From positions 1 through 29,993 of the forward strand of contig NW_024468367.1 of NCBI RefSeq assembly GCF_002104995.1: DNA of 29,993 nucleotides, in the 5' to 3' direction. This document shows, in pieces, positions 8,151 through 17,531 of this stretch; the stretch's first letter is position 1; each line of letters starts with the position of its first letter. This DNA comes from Linderina pennispora. Taxonomy: Eukaryota > Kickxellomycota > Kickxellomycetes > Kickxellales > Kickxellaceae. The position numbers and the translations under genes are program-made. Below the pieces are notes generated by a model. The model had not been told where the DNA came from. It was given only the letters and a program-made list of their open reading frames with translations, and ran no database searches.

Positions 8151-11100
8151 CCATGCTGTTCGGTAATGCCAATAAATTATCGGACCACCTTTCGGCTAAG
8201 AATGCACAGACAGTGGAGACAGAGGAGGCCAAAAACGCAGAGAACAGTAGCGAGTGCTCAAACAGTATGTACGAAACTGCCAGTGAGGACCACGAGGCTG
8301 TCCACGAGAATGATGAGCGCCGACGTAAACGGGAGTATGAGCCACAAGACAATGATCGCGAGAAGCGCCTACGTGTCAGCGAACCAGAGATAGTCACAGT
8401 GGGCAGTATGGCCTCAGATAGTGCACAGCGCCCCTTTGTACAGCTCACAGTGAGGAAACAAATGATCCAGGCATTGCTAGACTCGGGTGCTTCGAAGTCC
8501 TTCATTTCCCCTAGCTGTGCTCAACGACTCAATCTGCCCCTGCAGTGTGGAGCCCCCTTGATCGCAAGGACAGCTGATGGCAAGGAGACACAAGTGGAGC
8601 AAACGGCATGGCTGAGATTCACCTGTGGGACTGAGACAGTCGAAGTGCCGGTATACGTCTTTCCGTTGGGAGATGTCGATATCATCTTAGGATATGACAC
8701 GTGGCAGAAGTTCAATATCCAACCCGGCTATGCAGGTGACCCATGGCAATGGACAGTAGCAGGACAGACAACACCGATGCAAACAGTACTACCCCCAGCT
8801 CCCTTCCTAATGAGTCGTCAGCAATTAGCACGAGCATTGAGGAAAGCACAAGTCGATGAGTGCTACGCAGTACAGATCGACAATACAGGCATAACCCAAG
8901 GCGAGGTCAAACCCATTTGGAGATCACTCGACCAGCTCGTTGACAAGTATGAGGATGTCTTTATTGACCACGGATATTCAGTACATGCCAAACACACGGT
9001 TCAGCATGTGGTAGATACGGGTAATTTGGCACCAGTAGCCAAAGCAGCATATAGGATGGGCGAAAAACAGTTACAGGAGTTAAGGCGACAGCTCACGGAT
9101 CTACAGGCTCGAGGTCTCATCCAACCCTCATGCTCTCCATATGCAGCACCGATCTTATTCGTCCAGAAGAAAGATGGTTCTATGCGCATGTGCTGCGATT
9201 TTCGTGCACTGAATAAGGCTACAATCAACGACCGATATCCATTACCACGGATCGACGACTGCCTTGACCGCCTGGGTGGGGCTAAGTACTTTTCGCGCCT
9301 AGACCTAGCGCAGGGATATCACCAGATTCCGATGCATCCAGATTCGGTCCAGAAGACTGCGTTCACAACAAGATATGGTGCCTTCGAATGGCTCGTTATG
9401 CCATTTGGGCTCAAAGGCGCACCTGCAACCTTCCAACGATATATGAATACGGTCCTACATGAGTATTTGGACCAATGTGTCGTTGTGTACCTGGACGATA
9501 TCCTCATTTTCTCGAAAACTAAGGCTGACCATGAACGCCATGTCCGACAAGTGCTAGAGACGATATGCAAACACAAGCTGGTACTAAAGCGCAGCAAATG
9601 TGCCTTTGGACTCACATCGACAGAGTTCTTAGGCCATATGGTCGGACATAACAAAATTGCACCTTGCCAAGACAAAACGGCAGCAATCCATGACTGGCCC
9701 TTACCTGAAACGGTCACGCAGCTACGGTCATTCCTTGGTCTCTGTAACTACTACCGCTGATTTGTTCCAGGATATGCTGCTATCGCCAAGTCGATGTACT
9801 CATTAGTCAGTGGACCAGCGGGCTGTAACCATACTGTGGAGTGGACAGCAGAGGCATGTCATGATTTCAAACGGCTAAAAGAAGCACTTACAGCGACGCT
9901 CACACTCCGTGCAGTAGACTGGACGAAACCTTTCGTAATCGAGACAGATGCCAGTAACTTTGCACTCGGTGCAGTACTATCCCAAGAACATGATGGCACT
10001 TGCTATCCAATCACGTTTGAGTTGAGAACGTTGACAGCAGCAGAACGCAACTACACGGCAAGGGAACGAGAGATGCTAGCGATTGTCCACGCTCTTCGGA
10101 TATGGCGATACTATGTCGAGGGACATGCCATCCGCATTGTGACAGATCATAAAAGCCTCGAAAAGATCTTCACAGATAATGCACTCGAAGGTCGTCTTGC
10201 ACGCTGGATAGAGGATATTCAACACTTGAGCCCGACAATTATGTACCGCAAGGGTGCTGATAACATACCTGCAGATGCCCTATCCCGACGCTATGATCTC
10301 GCAGCTATGCAGACGACGCCATTAGATTCGAGGGGGGATGATTCCATGGATAGCAGAGAGGAGGTCGCAACCAACGACACACGAGAGGACATGTCTGAAG
10401 AGCCACTGAAACACCTGCACAGAGACACACGAACATTTCGGATGATACACGGCCAGTTATACCATATGTCCAAGGCGGAGGTACCAATTCCATATGTACC
10501 TGCCACAGACTGGGAGCACCTTGTAGGGCAGTATCATCAGCAACTTGCGCATATGGGTGTCACATCTATGCTCAGTATCCTGCGACCACGCCACTGGTGG
10601 CCAAAAATGGAGTTGACAGTCGCATGAGTTCTAAGTCGCTGTCCAGCATGCCAAGTATGTGGCAAGGGGAAGAAACTAGAGGCGCCAGTCACACCGTTTA
10701 CACCAGTAGATAGGCCATTCGTACATTGGGGCATTGACTTTATTGGCCGATTACCAAAGACGCCAAACGGTAACCGCTGGATCCTACTAGCTATTGACCA
10801 CACAACCAACTGGATAGTAGCCAAGGCCGTCCCAGAGGCAACAGTCAAAGTGGTTGCCGACTTCATCCACAAGGAGATCGTACTCACATATGGCATGCCC
10901 AAGGAAATTATCTCAGATCGTGGCCCACAGTTCCGAGCCGACCTAGTCCGCGAATACTGCAAGAGACAGAACATCCAGCAGTGTTTCACATCGGCATATC
11001 ACCCGCAGTCAAATGGCAAAACGGAGCGTGCCAATGGAACAGTCGGTGCAGCTTTGAACAAATATGCCTTCAAGAACAAACATCGCTGGGACGAGTACCT

Positions 11101-11665
11101 TGAGACAGTTATCTGGGCCACACGCATACGCACCCACAGTGTCACCAAGTTCTCGCCATTCCAATTGGTATATGGTACCAACCCAAGACTACCAACTGAT
11201 GTCACCCCGCCAGCAGTCCCGAACAGTAAGACGGACAATACAGATCGATATACCCAACAGCTTCGCAGATTCGACTTCCTCAAAGGAGCTAGAGCCCAGG
11301 CTACGGAAGCCCAAGTTGCCGCGGCCTACAAGGTAGAAGAGCAATATCGACAAAGAGGAGACTACCAACGATTTGAGATCGGTGACTGGGTCATGGTCAA
11401 GAACATGAAGAGACAAAAGTTCGACGCCAGATTCTACGGGCCATTCCGGGTCAAACGCTGTGGCCCCTTCTACACATACAAACTATCCTTCCCCAACGGC
11501 GAAGAACTGACAGAAATGATCCATAACGAACGACTACAACGTGCAACAATTGGTGAGCTGGTACTGAAAGCGATGTGGTCGAAAGCATCGATAGGGATAC
11601 GAAAAAAGGCAGAACTGAATGAGGACGTTGACGAAGAGACACATCCACAGATAAGAGGGGGATGA
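8111..11665 (+). pseudogene. Pol polyprotein (PR-RT-RH-IN), two in-frame TGA codons
   Basis: One frame, -1 relative to gag, from the slip site to TGA at 11663-11665, directly against the 3' LTR. Order: aspartic protease (LLDSGASKSF, about 8470-8510), reverse transcriptase (LDLAQGYHQ, then YLDD near 9490), RNase H (FVIETDASNFALG and TDHKSLE), integrase zinc-binding HHCC, integrase core (GIDFIG Asp near 10737, ISDRGPQF Asp near 10918, GKTERANG Glu near 11027) and a GPF/Y-like tail. Two TGA codons interrupt it: 9758-9760, just after the RT domain in the NYYR motif, and 10625-10627, inside the zinc-binding domain. Family alignment expects Arg at the first and is compatible with Arg at the second; CGA to TGA explains both. 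Catalytic residues are otherwise present. Without readthrough this copy makes only Gag plus PR-RT. Confidence 0.9.
11653..11662 (+). promoter_or_regulatory. polypurine tract
   Basis: AAGAGGGGGA ends three bases before the 3' LTR, where plus-strand DNA priming is expected. The intervening TGA is the pol stop codon. Confidence 0.75.
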
Positions 11666-11802
11666 TGTAGTGTATGGGCACGTGAGACTAGCCACGAGGG
11701 AACAAAGCACACCCCCAGGACGCACAGATAAAAGGCCGTATGTGACAGAGATACAGATTGTTTCCACAGGTTTATTCTTTTACTCAAAATACAAACACGT
11801 CA
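11666..11802 (+). repeat. 3' LTR, 137 bp
   Basis: Identical to the 5' LTR at 6998-7134 and followed by the GTAT target duplication. Confidence 0.95.
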
Positions 11803-11806
11803 GTAT
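11803..11806. repeat. target-site duplication, right copy (GTAT)
   Basis: Directly follows the 3' LTR and matches 6994-6997. Confidence 0.8.
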
Positions 11807-13330
11807 AAATACCCTGGTACCATAAGCAGCACAAGTTATAATTTCAGCATCAATCACATGGGGCTATAACCTATGGCATATAAGTCGTGTGCCATTACAT
11901 AGACCATGGGCAGAATCTAGGTTACATAGGAGTATGATTGGTGCCCCTACTTTGAGGCGGAGGTGATGAGGTGGTAGGGTTCCACCAACATCTAGTGAAT
12001 TAAGAAATTCAACTGGGAATAGCTGCTGGGTTTCTGTAGTTGCACCATCAGTATCTACAATTGAGTCAGCACTATAGTAGTTAATGATAGTGCATGGTAG
12101 ATGGTCAATGATCTTGTTATTTAGATCATTAACTGAGGCATTAGTTGGTGACAGGATGCTACGATTGACCATATAGTTGGCTTGATTATATTGATATGCT
12201 AAATTAGTATAAATTGCATTGATCAATAGCTCAACATTATCTGAATCTGAAGGTATTACAGTACCCACAGGCAATTTAATTTGGTCATATTCATCGCTGG
12301 GTAGCCTTCCTTCCCCAACTTGAAGTAGCCAGTCAGCAAATTGGATAGCTGTACAATCCTGGGCATCAGCCCTAAGTTGGAGTCGCATATTGGTAGTAAG
12401 GTGTAGAATATGTGCATGACTCCATAATGGAGATTGGCAAAGAGCTGCATCAACCATTTGAGCTCTATTTCCCTTTGGAATGACTGGGAGAATTTGGCGG
12501 AAATCACCACCAGCTACTACTACCTTACCTCCAAAAGGCCGATGCTTAAGGGCTGGATCAACAGAACATATTATATCTCGCAGTGTGCAATCAAGGGCCT
12601 CAAATGTATGCCGATGCATTATTGGTGCCTCATCCCAAATAATCAGCCTTGTGGCCTGGAGCAATGATGCCAAGTTAGTACCAAGGGAGATATTGCATGT
12701 TGAAGTACTATCTACAATTAGTGGTATCTTAAATGTAGAGTGAGCAGTTCAACCACCAGAGAGAAGCATAGCAGCTATGCCAGAGGAGGCAGTTGCTAAG
12801 GCAATTTGGCCTTGGCTCCGAATATGGGCAAGGAGAAGCTTATACAGGAATGTTTTGCCACTTCCTCCAGGGCCATCAAGGAAGAAGAATGTTGCTGTGG
12901 TAGTAGGTAATCCTTCTACAGTAGACATAATTGTATTGTAGGCTGCTAACTGCTCAGCATTAGCCATACGAAGCATTTGTTCAGTGCAATCAGCAAGCTC
13001 AGATTGATTAAATGATAGCTGCTCACTAATTAAATAGTTTTCAGTACTATCATCATTAGCATGTTCTGGTATTGGAACTGGCATGCCAGGGTAGTTGCTA
13101 AGTGAGCGCCCAGAGTGGAGAAGAATAGAGTTAATCTCCCTAAGGGCACTGTTAATAGCAGATTGCTCAGCAGCTTCCTAATTAGCTGTATGCATGAGGG
13201 CTCTATATAATAGGTCATCAATTAGGCTTGTCTGGTGCTGTATCCACAGTGCATATGGGTTCACTGGGTTTTCTTGAGCAAGAATAGTGGCAAATAAATA
13301 TCGGAGTTGGTGACCAATCTGGACTTGTTT
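11803..13330 (-). pseudogene. Helitron PIF1 helicase, N-terminal and central fragment, three stops
   Basis: Minus-strand coding sequence of a Helitron-type PIF1 helicase that begins abruptly near the H1 5' end with QIGHQLRYLFATIL, typical of the start of the helicase region and not of a whole Rep-helicase protein. Motifs: Walker A GPGGSGKT (about 12850), GGxTAHSTFKIP, Walker B-like IIWDEAP (about 12640), VVVAGGDFRQILP and TNMRLQ. In-frame stops: TAG 13180-13178, TGA 12751-12749 and TAG 11866-11864. Each is one C-to-T change from CAG, CGA and CAG respectively; the CGA case is supported by the conserved Arg of GGRTAHS. The reading resumes at 6997 beyond the retroelement. Role in the intact element: 5'-3' unwinding during rolling-circle transposition. 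Confidence 0.88.
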
Positions 13331-13361
13331 TGGACTATAAAATCTTATATATAGGTAAAGA

Positions 13362-13373
13362 TATAGGTAAAGA
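13362..13373 (-). mobile_element. displaced first 12 bases of Helitron H3
   Basis: The minus strand reads TCTTTACCTATA, the family 5' terminus up to the A^T where H2/H1 inserted; the continuation TATGAGATC is at 3088. It is preceded by A (13374), as Helitron target preference requires. It produces the visible duplication of the 12-mer at 13350-13373. Confidence 0.8.
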
Positions 13374-13378
13374 TATGC

Positions 13379-15118
13379 CTATATCCTGGCCAGCGAGTAG
13401 ATGAACAGGGTCCATGCCACAAGCAGGAGGACGATGATGGTGCCCATGTATAAGAACCGCCGCTTGGGAATCACCGCTGGCTTGTCGGCTGCCATCGACG
13501 ATGCCTGTGTGTGCGAGTCGGATTCACTGATCTCTGGCTTTTCGTCCAAGTCAGAGCTGCTACTTTGGTCGTGAAGGTGCTGCTGAGCTGACTTGCGCCT
13601 CCCTGACTTGTCGTAAGGATCTGCCGAATTGAGTAGACCGCTGTTCTTCAGGTAGTCGTGGCACACGCTGGCTACAGCGACAACAAGCAGGAATGCGGCA
13701 AATACAACCAGCCCAATCAGCACTGTGTCGTACCGGTTGTGGTCGGCGTCCTGCAGCAGTCCGTCGAGCATCTCCATCAGCGTGACGCTGGCAAACTCGG
13801 CTGACCGGATTAGTCCCAGAGCTGCACCCGCTATCTCGCCGTTGTCGATAACAATATTCATTAGCGAGAATATCGACGCCGGGACCAGCGACCCGCTAAT
13901 GTTCATCAGTATGAGCGACAGGATAATCGGGACCTTGCGGACGAAGCGGATGAATATGGCTGCCATGAACACCAGCACCGAACCAAGGCAGAATATGTTG
14001 ATGCGGTGGCCGTAGCGGTTGATGACCACGCCGGTGATAACATGCAGTACGATAGGTATAACGTGCAAGTATACGAACAGTTTGCTTGCCTTGGCCTTGG
14101 TGTATCCCCACTCGGTCTCCATCATTTCCGGCACGATCTCGTGGAGCGGGATGAACAGCGTGCCCTGGATCGATACACACAAAAGCATATGCCAGTATGA
14201 CTCGGGTAGCGCCGATAGTCTTAAAAATAGCTCTTTAGTGCGCTGCCACCAGCGACCAAGCAACCCGTGCTTCTGCGATTCCGACACGCTGGGTGGCGGG
14301 ATGTCTGACTCGGAGTCGTTAAATGGCAATAGCTGTGCAGCCCTGGCTGGATGCAGCACAGCGACAGTAGGGTGTGGCTTCGGCGAAAACTCGTCTTTCT
14401 CCTGCACTATCATGCCATCCTGCGATTCCGACGAGCAGGTAATCTGCGGAATTCCTTCGCTGGGCTCCCTGGTGCTAGCCTCCTTTGCGAACTTCGAGTA
14501 GTGGATGAGCGCATAGAATCCGACGCATAGCAGACCAAACGCGGATAGTCCGGTTGCGATCCAAAAGGGGATTGCGGTCTTGGCATGGTTTGTCAAGATA
14601 GCGGTGACAGTGGCCGGGCCCGAAAACGACATGATACTGCTGATAGTTGACGAGACGCCGTAAGCAATCGGCAGTGCGCGGCCTTTGAACCATTTGAGCA
14701 TAATGACCTCGCCGACAAGCAGGACAGCACCGCCGCCAACACTGTATATTGCGCGGCCCAACAGAAAGATATTGAGGCGATGCGTGGCAACAGCGATTGC
14801 GCACACGCCGTTGCCGGCGAGGATCAGGAAAACAGAGAGAGCCCCGGCGAGGGGTGCACCGAGAGAGTCAACAACGAGGCCAGCGATGAAGGGTGTTATT
14901 GAGCTGACTGTCCAGACCATCGAGATCACAGATGACCACTGGGTATTGTTGATGTGGAGCTCCTTCTTCAACGTGCTTTTGAGCGGCGAGAGCAGCGACG
15001 AGCCCATGCGTTTGCCCCAGGACATCATCACGACGATCAGGATAACCGATGCCTGCACCATGTGCAGTCGTGTGATTTTGAACTTTAGCCTCGGATGTGT
15101 GCCTTGTGGTGATTGCAT
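13379..15118 (-). CDS. MFS transporter, MFSD1-like
   Basis: 579 aa, uninterrupted. About twelve membrane segments in two blocks: residues about 20-205 (first helix VQASVILIVVMMSW) and about 315-495. They are separated by a long hydrophilic loop (about 205-300, Ser/Glu/Pro-rich). After a hydrophilic Ser/Asp-rich tail comes one extra membrane segment at the extreme C terminus (GTIIVLLLVAWTLFIYSL). The arrangement and the helix 1-2 sequence resemble MFSD1-type carriers (lysosomal/vacuolar dipeptide uniporters in animals); substrate here is inferred only. Start: the first ATG, which precedes the first helix. The stop (TAG, 13381-13379) is 5 bp from the Helitron island, so its 3' UTR and poly(A) site must now lie in transposon sequence. 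Confidence 0.8.
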   Translation of the reverse strand: MQSPQGTHPRLKFKITRLHMVQASVILIVVMMSWGKRMGSSLLSPLKSTLKKELHINNTQWSSVISMVWTVSSITPFIAGLVVDSLGAPLAGALSVFLILAGNGVCAIAVATHRLNIFLLGRAIYSVGGGAVLLVGEVIMLKWFKGRALPIAYGVSSTISSIMSFSGPATVTAILTNHAKTAIPFWIATGLSAFGLLCVGFYALIHYSKFAKEASTREPSEGIPQITCSSESQDGMIVQEKDEFSPKPHPTVAVLHPARAAQLLPFNDSESDIPPPSVSESQKHGLLGRWWQRTKELFLRLSALPESYWHMLLCVSIQGTLFIPLHEIVPEMMETEWGYTKAKASKLFVYLHVIPIVLHVITGVVINRYGHRINIFCLGSVLVFMAAIFIRFVRKVPIILSLILMNISGSLVPASIFSLMNIVIDNGEIAGAALGLIRSAEFASVTLMEMLDGLLQDADHNRYDTVLIGLVVFAAFLLVVAVASVCHDYLKNSGLLNSADPYDKSGRRKSAQQHLHDQSSSSDLDEKPEISESDSHTQASSMAADKPAVIPKRRFLYMGTIIVLLLVAWTLFIYSLARI

Positions 15119-15458
15119 TGTATGTTGGATATAGGGTTGAAATGGAAGGTTCGAAAGAAAAATAATGCCGATGTGTGCGCTCTATCTAATGGTTGTCAGA
15201 TACAGAGGGCCAGCGGGCATGGTTGCACAGCAGCAGGTGTGAGAAATAAAAGGAGCTAGTCGTCGCGGAGTGTCCGGGAGAACATCAAGAAACAGGCACA
15301 CTCTAGGCATCTTAAACATTTCTTTGAGGAGAGCACCGATGTCGTAAAGGCGTGTTAATAATAGCAGCATTTGAGCTATATAAATGCGCATGAGCAAATG
15401 CAAAGCACAAAGGTGGCGGTCTCACAAAAACGAGAGTGCAAAAGTCTACTAGGCGGTA

Positions 15459-15606
15459 CGCCGGGTGGTTGTGTCAGAAGATGCAAGCCATTAGGGCCAT
15501 CGCAATATCCAGGTGTCATATTTACTGCTCGTGTCTCCCCCGCGCTAGAGTGATGGCCTCGAATTGGCGAGCATTCTCTGGGCTCTGCTGTCCCTGACAC
15601 CCGGCG
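15459..15606. ncRNA. candidate structured RNA or long imperfect hairpin 1
   Basis: CGCCGGGTG...TGTCAG (15459-15477) is the inverse complement of CTGACACCCGGCG (15594-15606), apart from a small bulge. Nested inside, GGCCATC (15495-15501) pairs with GATGGCC (15552-15558). A TATATAAA lies about 80 nt upstream. I cannot match it to a known RNA family. Confidence 0.25.
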
Positions 15607-15692
15607 GTGAGGGGGTTGGAGGTGGCAGTCGTAGAACAAAATTCCGCTTGACTGCGCTATTGCGTCACTGCATATATAAATCGGCATATGGA

Positions 15693-15809
15693 AGTGTTAG
15701 CTCCAACACTAAGGGCGGCTCCGTCGGACTGGCCTTGACGGCTGCAGGGGCCGCCCTACTCTGAGGGGCGTTGGCACGCGTCCACGCGCAGGCTCTCCAA
15801 AACGGAGAG
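15693..15809 (+). ncRNA. candidate structured RNA 2: three consecutive hairpins after a TATA box
   Basis: AGTGTT/AACACT (15693-15698 with 15705-15710). Then a nested stem, GGGCGGC/GCCGCCC (15713-15719 with 15750-15756), enclosing CCGTC/GACGG (15721-15725 with 15737-15741). Then CTCTCC/GGAGAG (15793-15798 with 15804-15809). TATATAAA at 15673-15680 is close upstream. Family unknown; it could also be promoter structure. Confidence 0.25.
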
Positions 15810-16376
15810 TGGAAGCACAGGCCGCAAAGATGCCACATCGCTCTCACACACCTGTAACGCTCGGCAGCCATAGAATGCCGCCTCCAGGCTCCAAGGAGCC
15901 GAGGGTGACAAGGGGAGCCGACCTGACTAAAAAGTGTGTTCGTGTTATCAGAGGTTTTGTGGCCGATCGCAGCCCCCAGGCGCTGCTGACGGCACCGATT
16001 CGCGCCCAAACAGATCTTATGGAATTGCTTCTGATTTTTTTGGCTTTCCTTGTGAAGCGCAGCGTTTGGAGCAGCCAGCTCTGAGGCGCCTGGCGCTCCG
16101 GTTTGCCTTTCTGCTGAGCTATTCGGCTCTCTCCAGCCAGCCTGTGGCAGCTGGCCCGGGCTGTTGTTGGCCCACCAGGCCGTGGCCGTGCCTCTTCCTT
16201 GCAATGGGACGGCGGCCCGTGTCTGGCCGGTGCTTGCTTCGGCTTTGCCAGGAGAAAATCAGGTGCGGAAAAGTGCGAGCCATCCCTCGCCCGCGTTCCC
16301 CAAACAAAGCCGCAACAGCCCAGGTAGCGGCGTGGGCGCGAAGCGGTCGCTATATCACGCACGCGGTCTCCTCCCT

Positions 16377-16404
16377 CTTTCATCTTTCATCTTTCATCTT
16401 TCAG
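16377..16404 (+). repeat. tandem CTTTCAT repeat in the promoter of the FRAG1-like gene
   Basis: Four copies of the 7-mer, the last one diverging, about 55 bp upstream of the ATG at 16460; a pyrimidine-rich leader or promoter element. Confidence 0.6.
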
Positions 16405-16459
16405 CACACTGCCTATTTTCTTCTCAAATCCTCGGGCAAATTTCTGAACAAAACTGCAA

Positions 16460-17361
16460 ATGCTGGGCTCTACGAGACACGAGTCACCGAACGGCCTCAC
16501 GCGCGAGTTCCACCTGACAGCAGGCGGCGCCCTGAACAAGGTAAACAGCAGAAGCCAGTAGCGGCAGCAGCAGCCGGGGCTCTGAACGTCCCTCGGCAGG
16601 CTCTCCATCCATTGTTTGTTGGCACCACAGCAACTCAATCCCCCGTTGCGGCCCTGTAGGTTACCGGCTGGTGGATCCCATTCCTGCACACAGTGTGTGC
16701 GGCGGCAGCGTTCCTGAGCGCGCTGGTCATCGGTTGGAAGCTGCACTACTACAAGATTGTGCAGAACGAGCACTACGGATACCCGGACGAATGGTTCCCA
16801 TCGGTGTCGGCGACAATTGGCGACCGGTACCCTGGCCGCAACATGTTCCAGATCCTGATTGCCCTGACGTGTCCACCGCGCCTGTTCCTGCACCTGTTCT
16901 GGTATATTCTGACGGTGCGGGCAGCACCGAAGCGTGCCAAGGCTCTGTTCTGGGTTGGCTTCGTGCGGACGTGCACCTGTGGTGGTTGGGTGTATGTGAC
17001 CTCTGGCGACGACCACGATATCCACGATGTCATGATGATCTCGTACATGATCCTTACTATTCCGTATATGGCGCTGCTGATTCAGCTGTGCGACAAGTCG
17101 CCGTTCACGCACAATGTCAAGGCGCTGGTGGCCAACAAGTCGCGCCGCAAGTGGGTGGCATTCGCGTTCTTTGGCTCGATCCCGCCAATGATCTACTTCT
17201 TCATCAATCACAAGGTCCACAAGATCGCCGGTGCCTACACGACGTACGCCTTCTTCGAGTGGGCACTGATCATCTTTGACGTGATGTTCGATTCGCTTGC
17301 CATGGAGGAGTTCAAGGCTCTCGATCTCGGCATTCTGCCCGGAAAGCCCGACGAGCGGTAA
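16460..17361 (+). CDS. FRAG1/PGAP2/Cwh43-N family membrane protein, two exons
   Basis: Exon 1 is 16460-16540 (27 codons from ATG). The intron is 16541-16659 (GTAAAC...CTGTAG, 119 nt). Exon 2 is 16660-17361, ending in TAA; phase 0, 260 aa. Exon 2 supplies the first membrane helix (GWWIPFLHTVCAAAAFLSAL). The luminal segment has the family-typical DEWFPSVSATIGDRYPGR, then five or so more helices with CPPRLFLHLFWYIL after it. The FRAG1/DRAM/Sfk1 superfamily includes PGAP2 and the N-terminal half of yeast Cwh43, which act in GPI-anchor lipid remodelling in the ER/Golgi; which branch this belongs to is uncertain. It is convergent with NOP58, with 170 bp between the stops. Confidence 0.82.
16541..16659 (+). 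other. spliceosomal intron of the FRAG1-like gene
   Basis: Donor GTAAAC, acceptor TAG. A CTGAAC-like branch site lies inside. Removing it joins two frames that together give the first transmembrane helix, and the unspliced frame has a stop soon after the donor. Confidence 0.8.
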
Positions 17362-17531
17362 AACCTTCGTTAGTTTGCTAGTCAATTGGAACAAAGGTGC
17401 GACAGTACTACATAGCACCGCCCCATCAAATGTAGCCCTTCATGTGCCGACTAGTGGCAATGATGATGGTGGTGCATGTTCGATTTTTGGGATGTATTTG
17501 AGGTATATAGACGAGAAAGCAGAGCTAGGGT

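Larger units (their letters stand above)
6998..11802 (+). mobile_element. Ty3/gypsy LTR retrotransposon
   Basis: A complete 4,805-bp element with identical 137-bp LTRs, primer-binding site, gag with a zinc knuckle, pol in the order protease, reverse transcriptase, RNase H, integrase (the gypsy order), polypurine tract and a 4-bp target duplication. It lies in the H1 helicase gene, in the opposite orientation. Identical LTRs indicate a recent insertion, yet pol carries two in-frame TGA codons. Confidence 0.95.
6463..13361 (-). mobile_element. Helitron H1: Rep-less helicase remnant, interrupted by a gypsy element
   Basis: On the minus strand it starts with TCTTTACC at 13361, preceded by A, and ends with hairpin, 9 nt and CTAG at 6466-6463, followed by T (6462, the first base of H2). 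Without the gypsy insertion and one duplicated target copy it is about 2,090 bp. After about 40 terminal bases the sequence goes straight into PIF1-helicase coding sequence, with no room for the Rep (HUH) nuclease of an autonomous Helitron, so it is an internally deleted derivative. It is visibly more AT-rich than the host genes. Confidence 0.85.
15119..16459. other. intergenic region between divergent MFS and FRAG1-like genes
   Basis: 1.34 kb with no reading frame that looks like protein on either strand; the longer open frames are Arg/Pro-rich or overlap exon 1 of the next gene. It contains two TATA-like boxes (TATATAAA near 15375 and 15674), two fold-back regions listed separately, and four tandem CTTTCAT units (16377-16404) just before the FRAG1-like start. 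Confidence 0.5.

Noticed and set aside
15934-16659. 241-codon plus-strand open frame upstream of the FRAG1-like gene
   Set aside because: It overlaps exon 1 in another frame and reads through the intron; Arg/Pro/Ala-rich with no domain.
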